64,000 nt of DNA from Vibrio zhanjiangensis (GTDB lineage Bacteria > Pseudomonadota > Gammaproteobacteria > Enterobacterales > Vibrionaceae), in the NCBI RefSeq assembly GCF_030161235.1, contig NZ_BSPW01000001.1, positions 1-64,000 of the forward strand, written 5' to 3'. The position numbers were made by a program, and so were the translations under genes. Below the pieces are notes generated by a model. The model was given only the letters and a program-made list of their open reading frames with translations. It was not told the origin of the DNA and made no database searches. Each line of letters begins with the position of its first letter. Position 1 is the first letter of the stretch. Shown one piece after another: positions 7,207 to 16,047 of the stretch.

Positions 7207-9198
7207 CTAAACCTCCTTATTCTTCAAAAGGGCAATCCGACGCTGGTAACTTTCGAGGTCTTCTAATTCTGACAACTCAGTTCTAAGTGCAATACTCGAA
7301 TCATCCTTACTTTTTAACTCATCAACCAAGACCTTTTGACGAGCAATGACTCGCTCCAGTTTACTTGTTTTGATGATTGCTTTATCACAGCTAATACAGG
7401 CAGAAACCAGGCGAAGTAGTTTTTTGTCACATGGGGATGTCGTCATACATGCCCCCAGAGGTGTCTCTTTATAGGCAAGCTCACCCTTTTTGAAACGGCT
7501 TACCAACTCCTTACGATCGTTGAGCAGCAGGCCTTCGCTTTCTCGTTCGGTAACGTTGCGATCGACAAACCGCCCATAAGTACCAAACAAAGGTTCAGTT
7601 CGATCTGCAACAACTGCTAAGTATGCATGAGCATCACTCTCAGGTTTAATTTCCCTCATCAGGTGCGATATATGCTCATCATGATCGAATTCGGAAATAC
7701 AAGCAGAGGCATTGCAATAATAGAGTGTCATCTCTCTCGATATATGTTTTAACTGACTCTTAAGTGCCGGAATGGATACATTCGCTGACTGAGACACATA
7801 AAACGCCAAGGTTCTCCTAAGCTGATGAGTAGTAAAACGCCACACAGAACCTAGTTGAAAAGCCTTCTCTTTGTGCCATGTACGAAACGGATCAATGGCA
7901 ACTAAATGCTCAAAATCAGAATCCTCTATTGCATATGGCTCTGAGGGAAAAAAATTAAATATCTCCTGATCTTTATTCGCATGCTTTTGAATAATCAAGG
8001 GAGCGTTCAAGTCAATATTCGCACCAGTAAACCTCAAGTAGCTCACGCTTATAAATAATGGCGCGTCATCCTGTAAGATGTCGCACTGAGAACAGATTAA
8101 AATAGATATCTTCTGTGCAATTTCAAACGCCTTGACAACCTCTTTGCTGGTCACCCAAGCGACTCTTTTCTTTTGTCCAACAAATTTACTTGTGTCCCCA
8201 AAAACTTTATAGACATTCCGACCCATCATCTTTTCGATTACTAAGGCGTTGTTTTTGAGGCTAAGGCATTCAGAATGTCTCATCCCTGTGTATATATGAA
8301 TGTATATGCGACAGGCATGTTGTATTCTGGTTAGGAACTTACTCAACCCAGGAATATTTGAGACGCTATACTTAAATAATAATTCTCCAAGCCCATATAT
8401 AGATGAAGCTTCATAAAAAAATGGGGCCATTCCTCGCCTTTGAACACCCAACTGGCGTTGCTTAGAATCACAGCGAGCAAACAAAGGGTCGTGTATTATG
8501 TTTTTAGTAAATCCTATGAGGTTATCTATACTCGCCAGAATTTCATTAAGGAACATTTCCAGATCAGAAATTAATGAAGACAATAGCCGCGGAGGTATTA
8601 CAGGGTGCTGAAAATCTACGGGCAGTTCTTTCGACTTTTCTCTGGCCAAAAAACTAGAATATAGACTGGATATTTTGTACCCAGAAATATCGCTCGGAAT
8701 ATGTGCCAAATGACCAACCAAAGAAGAAAAACCAGTCAGAAGTGTTCGCGTTTCAAGTGTGCTGATGAATTCATCAAGGTGTTTTTTCTCGGACAGGAGA
8801 GTTGCGATTGATCTTGATTGACTTGAAGCATAACCAATAAGCCGACGTACAGACTTCATATAGTTCATTATTGTGGCTATGCTAATGCCGTAATTTACTG
8901 ATGATTCAGCACAATAGATCAGAAGAAACGCAAGCCATTTAGCCTCATTCCGATAACTCTTTTGTGCAAATTCGAAGTTAATCCGAGCTGAGCCTGAATC
9001 TCCAGCTAAACGATAGAATCTGAAATCCCAAACATCATCACCATATCGGGATATTGGAATTCCTTGTTTATTTCGAGAAACGACAAACTTATCAGAAGGT
9101 ACTTGAATTCTCCCATTTATCTCAAAGGCGTCAGGAAATGATGCTTTATTATATTTTACAAAACATTCGAAGTTAGCACGATATATCTTCGCACTCAT
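7207..9198 (-). CDS. Tyrosine recombinase, third member of the trio
   Basis: 663 residues. The catalytic domain carries R307 (TGMRHSE), H458-x-x-R461 (HQLRR), H485 (LKHISRE) and a nucleophile candidate Y493/Y494, so it looks catalytically competent. The C-terminal part holds a cysteine cluster (CMTTSPC...CISC, about residues 583-605) like a small zinc ribbon, and a final coiled coil. Its start overlaps the tnpB-like stop by 4 bases. Large recombinases of this type with a TnpC-like partner are typical of Tn554-like and recombinase-trio elements. Confidence 0.85.
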   Translation of the reverse strand: MSAKIYRANFECFVKYNKASFPDAFEINGRIQVPSDKFVVSRNKQGIPISRYGDDVWDFRFYRLAGDSGSARINFEFAQKSYRNEAKWLAFLLIYCAESSVNYGISIATIMNYMKSVRRLIGYASSQSRSIATLLSEKKHLDEFISTLETRTLLTGFSSLVGHLAHIPSDISGYKISSLYSSFLAREKSKELPVDFQHPVIPPRLLSSLISDLEMFLNEILASIDNLIGFTKNIIHDPLFARCDSKQRQLGVQRRGMAPFFYEASSIYGLGELLFKYSVSNIPGLSKFLTRIQHACRIYIHIYTGMRHSECLSLKNNALVIEKMMGRNVYKVFGDTSKFVGQKKRVAWVTSKEVVKAFEIAQKISILICSQCDILQDDAPLFISVSYLRFTGANIDLNAPLIIQKHANKDQEIFNFFPSEPYAIEDSDFEHLVAIDPFRTWHKEKAFQLGSVWRFTTHQLRRTLAFYVSQSANVSIPALKSQLKHISREMTLYYCNASACISEFDHDEHISHLMREIKPESDAHAYLAVVADRTEPLFGTYGRFVDRNVTERESEGLLLNDRKELVSRFKKGELAYKETPLGACMTTSPCDKKLLRLVSACISCDKAIIKTSKLERVIARQKVLVDELKSKDDSSIALRTELSELEDLESYQRRIALLKNKEV

Positions 9199-11099
9199 GA
9201 AAACACTCCAATTTCAATCAAAGTGTCCAGTTTCATTTGCCAATATTCAGATAGGATCTCCCTATCAAAAACATTGCGTTCAATATTATCTAATTGACCA
9301 ATATTACCATTGAAATTTGATTTAATGACATCAAGCACTTGTTCTACACGATTTAAAACAGGTAACACCTTCTCATTAAAGTGTTTTTCTGAATGCGCGA
9401 GTATTAAAGACTCTTTAAGCAGGTACTTAAAGCTGATTAATTTATGAACATCTTCGATATCAGGATGAACTTTATAGTTTTTACAAAACAAGCAGCCTTC
9501 AAGCGTCCTGCAATCTGGTTCAATGGGTGTATCTCCGATGGCGGCAGGACTACTTCCGATACACTGACCAACAGGTGTGCTTTTCGCCTTGGCATGTATA
9601 TCTATAATCATGGCCTTGTAAGAATCGAAAAAGCTGCCAATTTGGCTATCATTGCGAGTTTTACTACCTTCCGAATAATGTCTTAGTACCGTAACAGGGC
9701 TATTCTGTAAAACAATTGAGGTCGTTGCGACATCTGTATTCCTTATTAACCAATCGCCCTTATACGCCCTCCACATTCTTGTTGTTATTTTTAAATCAAA
9801 GCCAAAACATACATTCAAACGTCGATGAAGGTCGCCCGCAATACCCATAGAGAGTGGCTCTGCCTGGTTAAATGTAATCTTAAAAAATAGCAAGGGATAA
9901 GAATGTATATTGAGTGCATCCAGTATGTACTGTCGAAGTAACAGAAACTTCTTGAAAGTTTGGTAAAAGGTCGAAGATATATGAAAAACGACTTCTCTCT
10001 TCCCCGCTCTATATTTAATCCCCTTAAATCCCAGTTTGTCTTTTAGAACCTCATGATCACCCGACCACGGGAGTTGCAACATTTGCCCCAGATTCATGCC
10101 AGTGTTTGCAGAAAATAGCATAACAAAAGCCTGAAATGCCATTCGGGAAGCATCTATGCGCCTATTATGAAATCGGGATGAATTGGCGATCTCCATTTTA
10201 CTGATTGCATTATTATGGGATGCTCGATGACTAGCGATTAGATTAGTCTTTGAAAGTTTCGTTATTTCCTCTACAGTTCGAATACAGCCGCTTATATAGT
10301 TATATGCCAAAAAGCGATCTTTCAATGCTGCTTTATTACTAACAGTCGATTTCCCTCCGAAGGGCACAGATACGGGAAAGAACCAGAAGCGATTATTCTC
10401 AATGACTATCTCTTTTGGGAACTTCTGAAAATCAACAACAAAGTCGGATAGTTGATTAAATACTTGAAGATAGACAGTCAGAGTGCGAGCCACACTTGTA
10501 TCTTCTGGTATCTCAGTTTTATTAACTGCTTTCAGAGATCTCCTTATTTTCCTGACATTTCGAAAAAGATCTCCGTAAGGATCACCATAGACATGGCGCC
10601 CGACACCCATTGTCAACTGCTGCAAAGTTGCAGCAGTATTAACGTTCATATCACTAGCTCTGACCTTATGAATCAGATATTCCGTAAACAACCTTACGGC
10701 CTCTGCAAAATCATCCATAGAATCAAGCCCTCGAATACAACTTGAATCACACCACCGTACAAAGCTATTAAACTGCCCGAAATTTGTTTTAAGCGAGTGT
10801 GCAGACCTTCCCATCTTTATGTGATGAAGGAAAAACTCGATATACAAAGAGACAAACTCTTTTCTGGCAGACCGATAGCTTTCCATATTCACCAGATTAG
10901 ACGCGCAAGCTTCGGTTGAAGTGTCTGCCGTCATACGCCGTCTTTTGGTGTAACACCAACTACCAATATCCACCGCATATTTATATCCTGGGATAAAAAC
11001 CTTCACAGCTGAAGGATCTATCAGCACCACGTTTCCCGTTTCATCCGTGGGCAACTGTTCGATGGTATATGAAACGGTCTTTCGCTTACTCCATGTCAT
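9195..11099 (-). CDS. TnpB-like tyrosine recombinase with degenerate active site
   Basis: 634 residues, the size of Tn554 TnpB (about 630). The C-terminal domain aligns by eye with phage integrases: R441-M-W-R444 in the HxxR position and HY475SEG around the nucleophile. However the first catalytic arginine is replaced (TGMN, N336, where active enzymes have TGxR), and the histidine of HxxR is R441. A CxxxxxCxxC cluster lies near residues 530-539. It overlaps its neighbours by 4 and 14 bases, so the three are translationally coupled. It may act as a structural or targeting partner. Confidence 0.82.
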   Translation of the reverse strand: MTWSKRKTVSYTIEQLPTDETGNVVLIDPSAVKVFIPGYKYAVDIGSWCYTKRRRMTADTSTEACASNLVNMESYRSARKEFVSLYIEFFLHHIKMGRSAHSLKTNFGQFNSFVRWCDSSCIRGLDSMDDFAEAVRLFTEYLIHKVRASDMNVNTAATLQQLTMGVGRHVYGDPYGDLFRNVRKIRRSLKAVNKTEIPEDTSVARTLTVYLQVFNQLSDFVVDFQKFPKEIVIENNRFWFFPVSVPFGGKSTVSNKAALKDRFLAYNYISGCIRTVEEITKLSKTNLIASHRASHNNAISKMEIANSSRFHNRRIDASRMAFQAFVMLFSANTGMNLGQMLQLPWSGDHEVLKDKLGFKGIKYRAGKREVVFHISSTFYQTFKKFLLLRQYILDALNIHSYPLLFFKITFNQAEPLSMGIAGDLHRRLNVCFGFDLKITTRMWRAYKGDWLIRNTDVATTSIVLQNSPVTVLRHYSEGSKTRNDSQIGSFFDSYKAMIIDIHAKAKSTPVGQCIGSSPAAIGDTPIEPDCRTLEGCLFCKNYKVHPDIEDVHKLISFKYLLKESLILAHSEKHFNEKVLPVLNRVEQVLDVIKSNFNGNIGQLDNIERNVFDREILSEYWQMKLDTLIEIGVFS

Positions 11100-12543
11100 C
11101 GGTATTTACCTCGTTCAGCATGGATTCGAGGTAGGCCTCATACTCCGATTGCAAATCAAGCGCGACGCGGTATTTTTCGCGGTAGTTTAAGTAGGCTTCT
11201 GTCGTCCGAATACTTGTATGCCCCATCCTGGAGCGAACCAGCATCAGGGCTTTTGTCATATCTGCCTTTACAACCAAGTGGGTTTCGGCCTTCGACATTT
11301 GGTTAACAAAACTTTCCAAAAGATTCATTCCAAAGGTTGCTCGCAGATCATGGAAACGGAATTCAAATTCGTACCCATGGCGGTACAGCTCTGGCTTTAA
11401 TTGCTGTCTGATGAATTGAGTGACGGCGTTACCCCTTGGCGGGCTTCGATACAAGAGCGCGAAAGGGTCATTCTCAGCCATGTAGTAAGGCTGACCAGCG
11501 CGAGTCAGAAACAAATATTGATCGCCATCTTCTGGATATATATGCTTCGACAACTTCATTCGTTGATGACAACGCTCAGAATTCATATAGATTTGCACTC
11601 TGCGATACAGAAATAACGGTACAAGTAACACCATCTGCTTGCCATATTTGGTGCTGACAGGTGTTCCGCCACCGACCTTTATCCTGTGAGACACTGCGCC
11701 TTTATACGGCTCATCCAAAAAATTCTGCCGACGAAGCGTGAAAACAGTTTGCAACCGTGCGCCAGTCGCCAAAGCAAGAAAAAACGCCAATGTCATTTCG
11801 GTATTACCAATGGCTTTCAGAGCCTGAATTAAGGCCGCTTGCTCATCTTTTGGTAAAGGCCTGAGCTTACCGCCGTCATCAATGTACTCGCTGTAGTCAT
11901 CATTGCTCTTCACTACCCTGAACGATCGAGTCAGGTCTGTGCTTTTTACTGACTTTCTGCGCTGAAAACCTCGCGCATCTCTGAACATCAGTGCGGCCTC
12001 ATCTTCAAGCCACAACGGATGAGCAAACTTAAAACCTTCAGTTTCCAACCAACGATAGAAATTCTGCAAACTACTCATGCGTCGTTTAGCCGTGCGTGCC
12101 TTTAGCTTTCCCTGACGAATTTCATCGTGCAAATAAGTGCAATAGCGATACGTAGGCCTGGCCCTAGGCCGGGCAGATATGGACAGAAAATCGATTTCCT
12201 CTTCCAGTAGCCACCGCCTGAAATGCGCCAGATCCCCCGCTATAGATTCGAGAGTTCTGTGCTTTACAGGCACAAATCCGTTAAGTCTGCTTAGTAGATA
12301 GCGATTAGCCTCTGCCCAAAGTGAACCGTCCGGGTCAACAATCATCGGGTAGTGGTAAAACACGTCATGTGCCACGTCCTGCGCCGGGTGCCGATAATAG
12401 TCACGACTTTTGGCGGTAGCACTGCATACATGGCTACCCACAAGTTCTATAGTTGACGGCTCATAGCATTCCAGCTTGCGAATCACCTCGACTCTGACAC
12501 GAAAATTTAGCTTCATAGACAATGATGCAATCACCTCGCTCAA
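11086..12543 (-). CDS. TnpA-like tyrosine recombinase
   Basis: 485 residues with a SAM-like N-terminal core-binding region (about 75-180) and a complete catalytic set: R263 (TGARLQT), H398-x-x-R401 (HDLRATF), H442 (MGHTSIRTTEAYL) and Y451. It is first gene of the recombinase operon and corresponds in order to Tn554 TnpA. ATGs at 12543 and 12516 are both possible starts. It is divergent from the hsd cargo, with 114 bp between them serving both promoters. Confidence 0.87.
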   Translation of the reverse strand: MSEVIASLSMKLNFRVRVEVIRKLECYEPSTIELVGSHVCSATAKSRDYYRHPAQDVAHDVFYHYPMIVDPDGSLWAEANRYLLSRLNGFVPVKHRTLESIAGDLAHFRRWLLEEEIDFLSISARPRARPTYRYCTYLHDEIRQGKLKARTAKRRMSSLQNFYRWLETEGFKFAHPLWLEDEAALMFRDARGFQRRKSVKSTDLTRSFRVVKSNDDYSEYIDDGGKLRPLPKDEQAALIQALKAIGNTEMTLAFFLALATGARLQTVFTLRRQNFLDEPYKGAVSHRIKVGGGTPVSTKYGKQMVLLVPLFLYRRVQIYMNSERCHQRMKLSKHIYPEDGDQYLFLTRAGQPYYMAENDPFALLYRSPPRGNAVTQFIRQQLKPELYRHGYEFEFRFHDLRATFGMNLLESFVNQMSKAETHLVVKADMTKALMLVRSRMGHTSIRTTEAYLNYREKYRVALDLQSEYEAYLESMLNEVNTDDME

Positions 12544-12657
12544 TAATAATCCCTTGAGCAGTTTATTTGCATCAAAGGCGATGAAACAACTTTAGCTTGA
12601 CATTTAACCAGGATCAACAGATTATTTCTGCATCATTGACTATGAACAGGTGAAGGC

Positions 12658-13245
12658 GTGAAGCTGAAACAGATCGCAACCATCAATGCAGGCTATCCAT
12701 TTAGGGGCAAAATTCCTGAAGTGCCAGGCTCTGCCGTGGTAGCGGTTCAGATGAAGGATGTCTCGCTAACCGAAGGGATTCGCTGGTCAGACTGTTTGGA
12801 AACCACGCTCCCCGGCAAGCGCGAACCCGACTACCTCACCACAGGTGATATTTTAGTGGCCGCCCGAGGCAGCCATAACTACGCCGTACAGGTGGATCAG
12901 TTATTGGCCACCACAGGTAAACAGGCCGTTGCTGCGCCACACTTTTTTGTGGTCAGCCTGAAGAAGAAAGACATCCTGCCCGAGTTTATGGTGTGGTTAC
13001 TTAATCAGGCACCGGCTCAACGTTACTTTGAGCAAAATGCCGAAGGCACCCTAACAAAAAGTATTCGCCGCAGTGTGCTGGAAGATGCCCCAGTCGTTGT
13101 TCCGCCCCTTGCCAAGCAGCGAGCAATTATTGCGATGGCCAACACTTTGGGTGAAGAGCAGAGGCTGATACAAAGGCTAGTAAACAACGGTGAGCGCATG
13201 ATGGGCGCAATCGCCAACGACTTATACCAGGCGCATGGCCACTAA
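12658..13245 (+). CDS. Single-TRD HsdS-like specificity protein
   Basis: 195 residues with GTG start. It has one target-recognition domain (MKLKQIATINAGYPFRGKIP to about residue 145) followed by one conserved HsdS spacer (VVPPLAKQRAIIAMANTLGEEQRLIQ). A full HsdS has two of each and one is present downstream. Half-size S proteins can dimerise to make a complete specificity unit, or can alter specificity. It lies 73 bp before hsdM and reads into the same operon. It is not an obvious truncation, since it starts and ends cleanly. Confidence 0.75.
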   Translation: MKLKQIATINAGYPFRGKIPEVPGSAVVAVQMKDVSLTEGIRWSDCLETTLPGKREPDYLTTGDILVAARGSHNYAVQVDQLLATTGKQAVAAPHFFVVSLKKKDILPEFMVWLLNQAPAQRYFEQNAEGTLTKSIRRSVLEDAPVVVPPLAKQRAIIAMANTLGEEQRLIQRLVNNGERMMGAIANDLYQAHGH

Positions 13246-13318
13246 ACAGCCTGCACAACTAATTTAAGATTTGAACCGGGCCTGTTATTGATTGACCCCA
13301 CATAAAAGGAAGCAATGG

Positions 13319-14863
13319 ATGAACGACACAGCCATGAGCGGTAACGATAAAATTAACCAAGACAGCATTAACAAAGCGCTGTGGAATGCCTGCGATACCT
13401 TCCGTGGCACCATCAGCGCCGACACCTACAAAGACTTCATCCTGACTATGCTGTTCCTCAAGTACATCTCCGATGTATGGCAGGATCACTACGATGGCTA
13501 CCAGGCCGAGTACGGCGACGAGCCGGAACTCATCGAAGAGATGATGAAAAACGAGCGCTTTGTACTGCCCAAAGCGGCTAGCTTCTACGCCCTGTACGAA
13601 CGCCGCCACGAACCCGGCAACGGTGAGCGCATCGACCAGGCGCTGCATGCCATTGAAGAAGCCAACGGCACCAAACTCAAAGACGCCGGTAAAAGCGTGT
13701 TCCAGGACATCAGCTTTAACACCGACAAGCTGGGTGAAGAAAAGCAAAAGAACACCATTCTGCGTCACCTGTTGGAAGACTTTGCCAAACCCGAGTTGAA
13801 CCTAAAGCCCACCCGTGTCGGCACACTCGATGTGATCGGTAATGCTTACGAATACCTGATCAAAAACTTCGCCGCCAGTGGTGGTCAGAAAGCCGGTGAA
13901 TTTTATACCCCGCCAGAAGTCAGTGACCTTATCGCCGAGTTGTTAGACCCGCAACCGGGCGACAGCATCTGTGACCCAGCCTGTGGCTCTGGTTCGCTGC
14001 TGATGAAGTGTGGTCGCAAGGTCGTGGCCAACCACGGTAGCAAGCAATACGCCCTGTACGGACAGGAAGCCATTGGCTCCACTTGGTCGCTGGCCAAGAT
14101 GAACATGTTCCTGCACGGCGAAGACAACCACAAAATTGAATGGGGCGACACCATCCGTAACCCCAAGCTGCTCGATAAAAACGGCGACTTGATGCTGTTC
14201 GACATTGTGACCGCCAACCCACCGTTTTCCTTAGATAAATGGGGTCACGACGAAGCCGAGCACGACAAGTTCAGCCGCTTCCGCCGTGGCGTACCTCCAA
14301 AAACCAAAGGCGACTACGCCTTTATCCTGCACATGATCGAAACCCTCAAACCCAAAAGCGGAAGAATGGGCGTTGTGGTGCCGCACGGCGTGTTATTCCG
14401 TGGCTCGTCAGAGGGCAAAATTCGCCAGCAACTCATTGATGAAAACCTGCTCGACGCCGTCATTGGTCTGCCAGAGAAGTTGTTTTACGGTACCGGCATT
14501 CCAGCGGCAATCCTGATTTTCAAGAAGAACAAAAGCGACGACAGCGTAATGTTTATCGACGCCAGCCGAGACTTCAAAGCAGGTAAGAACCAAAACCTGC
14601 TGACCATCGATCATATCGCCAAGATTGTAGCCACCTATCACGCTGGCAACGATGTCGATAAATACGCCTATGTCGCCAGCCTCGAAGAGATTAAAGAGAA
14701 CGACTACAACCTGAATATTCCGCGCTATGTCGATACCTTTGAGGAAGAGGAAGAAATCGACTTGATGGCAGTGCGAACCGAGCGTGAGCAGCTGAAAGCA
14801 CAACTGACTGAGCTGGAAACCGAGATGGCAAAGTATCTTGAGGAGCTTGGTTATGGTGCCTAA
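13319..14863 (+). CDS. hsdM: Type I restriction-modification methyltransferase HsdM
   Basis: 514 residues from the ATG at 13319, which has an AAGGAAG ribosome-binding site; an upstream TTG in frame would add nine residues. N6-adenine DNA methyltransferase with an N-terminal HsdM domain (TFRGTISADTYKDFILTMLFLKYISD), SAM-binding motif I (DPACGSGS, D219) and catalytic motif IV NPPF (N300). It pairs with HsdS for modification and with HsdR for cleavage of unmodified DNA. The stop overlaps the hsdS start by 11 bases. Codon use is more GC-rich than the surrounding chromosome. Confidence 0.95.
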   Translation: MNDTAMSGNDKINQDSINKALWNACDTFRGTISADTYKDFILTMLFLKYISDVWQDHYDGYQAEYGDEPELIEEMMKNERFVLPKAASFYALYERRHEPGNGERIDQALHAIEEANGTKLKDAGKSVFQDISFNTDKLGEEKQKNTILRHLLEDFAKPELNLKPTRVGTLDVIGNAYEYLIKNFAASGGQKAGEFYTPPEVSDLIAELLDPQPGDSICDPACGSGSLLMKCGRKVVANHGSKQYALYGQEAIGSTWSLAKMNMFLHGEDNHKIEWGDTIRNPKLLDKNGDLMLFDIVTANPPFSLDKWGHDEAEHDKFSRFRRGVPPKTKGDYAFILHMIETLKPKSGRMGVVVPHGVLFRGSSEGKIRQQLIDENLLDAVIGLPEKLFYGTGIPAAILIFKKNKSDDSVMFIDASRDFKAGKNQNLLTIDHIAKIVATYHAGNDVDKYAYVASLEEIKENDYNLNIPRYVDTFEEEEEIDLMAVRTEREQLKAQLTELETEMAKYLEELGYGA

Positions 14864-16034
14864 GGGGTGGTTAAAGACTAATTTTGGCGCGGTAACTGAA
14901 ATCGCTAATGGTCAGGTAGACCCTAAGGTGGAGCCATACTTAAGTATGCTGCATATTGGCCCAGAAAATGTTGTTTCTGACTCTGGTCAAATTATCGGTG
15001 TCGTAACCTGCAAAGAATCTAATCTTATCTCTGGAAAGTACGAGTTTGATGAGAACGCAATTGTATATTCGAAAATCCGCCCGAATTTGAACAAGGTTTG
15101 CCGGCCAAGATTTAAAGGTGTTTGTAGTGCAGACATGTATCCAATCTGGGCAAAGGGTGAGTTAGATATTGAATTTCTGCTTCACTTTATGCTCGGGCCC
15201 CAGTTTTATAAAGTTGCAGTGGCAATGTCTATGCGCACAGGCATGCCGAAAATTAACCGAAGTGATTTGAATACAGTCACGCTTCTTCTTCCTCCGGTTG
15301 AGGAGCAAAAGAAAATAGCCCAAATCCTCTCCGCCTGGGATAAGGCCATTACCACCACCGAACAACTGCTCGCCAACAGTCAGCAGCAGAAAAAAGCCCT
15401 AATGCAACAACTGCTCACCGGCAAAAAACGGCTGTTGGATAAGCATGGGGTTAGGTTTAGTGGGGAGTGGAAGTGGTTGCGAGCAAGTGAGTTATTTAAG
15501 CCTGTATCTAAGAAAAATAACTCTGATTCGGAAGAGTTGCTTGCTGTAACTCAGGACCAAGGCGTCTTACCACGTTCACTTCTAGAGCGAAGGGTTGTCA
15601 TGCCTGACGGATCAACAAATGGCTATAAGCTCGTAGTGCCAGGTAACTTCATAATCAGCCTGAGGTCATTTCAAGGCGGTTTGGAATACTCGGGCTACCG
15701 TGGTTTGGTAAGTCCTGCGTACACCGTTCTCGAGCCGATCAAATCTATCGATGATGAGTTCTACAAGCATTACTACAAATCCTACGACTTCATTGGACAT
15801 CTGGCAGTTGCCGTGATTGGTATTCGAGATGGGAAACAGATTAGCTACAGTGATTTTTCATTCTTAAAGCTGCCTTACCCTAGCTTGGAAGAACAACAAA
15901 AAATCGCTGCCGTACTTTCCACCGCCGATCAGGAAATCTCTGCTTTGCAACAAAAGCTCGATGCCTTAAAGCAAGAGAAAAAAGCCCTGATGCAGCAGCT
16001 ACTCACGGGTAAGCGCCGTGTCGTCATAGAGTAA
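14853..16034 (+). CDS. hsdS: Type I restriction-modification specificity subunit HsdS
   Basis: 393 residues with two target-recognition domains (about 1-140 and 205-345), each followed by a near-repeat conserved helix block: EEQKKIAQILSAWDKAI...KKALMQQLLTGKK and EEQQKIAAVLSTADQEI...KKALMQQLLTGKR. These blocks space the two half-sites. The start at 14853 follows AGGAG. The first TRD is more AT-rich than the conserved blocks, as expected where TRDs are exchanged by recombination. Confidence 0.94.
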   Translation: MVPKGWLKTNFGAVTEIANGQVDPKVEPYLSMLHIGPENVVSDSGQIIGVVTCKESNLISGKYEFDENAIVYSKIRPNLNKVCRPRFKGVCSADMYPIWAKGELDIEFLLHFMLGPQFYKVAVAMSMRTGMPKINRSDLNTVTLLLPPVEEQKKIAQILSAWDKAITTTEQLLANSQQQKKALMQQLLTGKKRLLDKHGVRFSGEWKWLRASELFKPVSKKNNSDSEELLAVTQDQGVLPRSLLERRVVMPDGSTNGYKLVVPGNFIISLRSFQGGLEYSGYRGLVSPAYTVLEPIKSIDDEFYKHYYKSYDFIGHLAVAVIGIRDGKQISYSDFSFLKLPYPSLEEQQKIAAVLSTADQEISALQQKLDALKQEKKALMQQLLTGKRRVVIE

Positions 16035-16047
16035 AGGAAGACAAAAT

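Noticed and set aside
6494..7266. Plus-strand frames of 67-82 codons over yjbQ and the TnpC-like gene
   Set aside because: No ribosome-binding sites or recognisable sequence; they are antisense to genes supported by family resemblance.
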